A stretch of DNA of 64,000 bases, taken from NCBI GenBank assembly GCA_945876565.1, contig CAMCOS010000002.1:91464-155463 (forward strand), read 5' to 3'. The notes below the pieces were generated by a model. It saw nothing but the letters and a program-made list of their open reading frames with translations. It was not told where the DNA came from and did no database searches. This DNA is from Lautropia mirabilis. Its GTDB lineage: Bacteria; Pseudomonadota; Gammaproteobacteria; Burkholderiales; Burkholderiaceae_B. The position numbers were made by a program, and so were the translations under genes. The first letter of the stretch is position 1, and every line of letters begins with the position of its first letter. Below, one piece after another: positions 63,880-64,000 of this stretch.

Positions 63880-64000
63880 CTATCCTGTCGGCCTCAACTT
63901 ACTTCTCACCAACCACACGTTACTCAACGCAAAGAGCGTCACGATTTGTGCGGTGTTTTTGACAAGTCCTCTGTAGCGAGTCTTGCGATAGCCAAACTGG
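63880..64000 (-). CDS. IS5-type transposase, C-terminal fragment (5' end outside window)
   Basis: Only about 39 codons of the C-terminus lie in the window. Read on the minus strand they give FGYRKTRYRGLVKNTAQ followed by IVTLFALSNVWLVRSKL, the conserved C-terminal end of IS5-family DDE transposases (compare ARYKGLLKNDNQLAMLF in IS5). The TAG stop is at 63880-63882. Confidence 0.85.
   Translation of the reverse strand, partial: QFGYRKTRYRGLVKNTAQIVTLFALSNVWLVRSKLRPTG

Larger units (their letters stand above)
63725..64000 (-). mobile_element. IS5-type insertion sequence, right end (rest outside window)
   Basis: The element begins right after CTAG in the glutathione peroxidase frame; CTAG fits the YTAR target typical of IS5 elements, and one copy of the four-base duplication would be expected here. 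The segment has a 155-base non-coding end and then the 3' end of a transposase gene on the minus strand. The other end is beyond the window. The terminal inverted repeat is taken to start near GGGATTATCTGAAGAAG, which I cannot verify without the other end. Confidence 0.7.

Overview
This is a dense chromosomal window from a betaproteobacterium, most likely order Burkholderiales and probably Alcaligenaceae-like. The assignment rests on protein character (RlmJ, UbiC, RecG next to OxyR, FbpABC, RSH/SpoT after rpoZ and gmk) and on gene order, not on any database comparison. GC looks moderate. Genes are tightly packed: no gap between genes exceeds 300 bases (the longest is 7746-8008, 263 bases). I saw no rRNA, tRNA, CRISPR array, prophage or integron. 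One insertion sequence enters the window at its right end.

Layout. 1-7745: end of an alpha/beta hydrolase, PHP phosphoesterase, greB, an NAD-binding epimerase-like protein, a methyltransferase, a secreted histidine phosphatase, a HAD hydrolase, tadA, ldcA and a sodium:amino-acid symporter. 8009-15815: tsaD, plsY, then surE-pcm-nlpD followed by a 3'-5' exonuclease and rlmD (rpoS, often found after nlpD, is not there), and argH. 15898-25251: nadE-glnB, a cytoplasmic gamma-glutamyltransferase homologue, an MFS exporter, ubiC and an RluF-type pseudouridine synthase, rlmJ, ppiD. 25332-34197: tesA/ybbA divergent pair, DMT transporter, amidase, spoT-rpoZ-gmk, an SDR enzyme and yicC. 34462-41204: rph, then a RidA / MmgE-PrpD / acyl-CoA dehydrogenase / LysR block, then rdgB and hemW. 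41321-45382: glnA-ntrB-ntrC behind a sigma-54 type promoter. 45431-48960: an iron(III) ABC importer (fbpABC). 49240-57454: ridA, recG, oxyR, dps, ubiA, proC, then a tartrate-dehydrogenase-like enzyme, an HpaI-type aldolase and a cytochrome c. 57594-63735: a nucleoside/nucleotide phosphorylase translationally coupled to a beta-CASP metallo-beta-lactamase, a small monooxygenase, a small exported protein, a peroxiredoxin, a photolyase and a glutathione peroxidase whose 3' end is cut off by an IS5-type element.

How the genes work together. Nitrogen control is the clearest theme: glnB (PII), ntrB, ntrC and glnA are all here, with the sigma-54 signal in front of glnA. Oxidative stress is a second theme: oxyR-dps, a peroxiredoxin, photolyase and the damaged glutathione peroxidase. 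Ubiquinone synthesis is represented by ubiC and ubiA, RNA modification and turnover by tadA, tsaD, rlmD, rlmJ, rph, yicC and the beta-CASP protein, and stringent response by spoT-rpoZ.

Nothing here is an obvious defence or secretion system. The least explained pieces are the three-gene acyl-CoA dehydrogenase / PrpD / RidA operon with its LysR regulator, and the beta-CASP nuclease-phosphorylase pair. All functional names come from reading motifs in the translated sequence; no similarity search was run.
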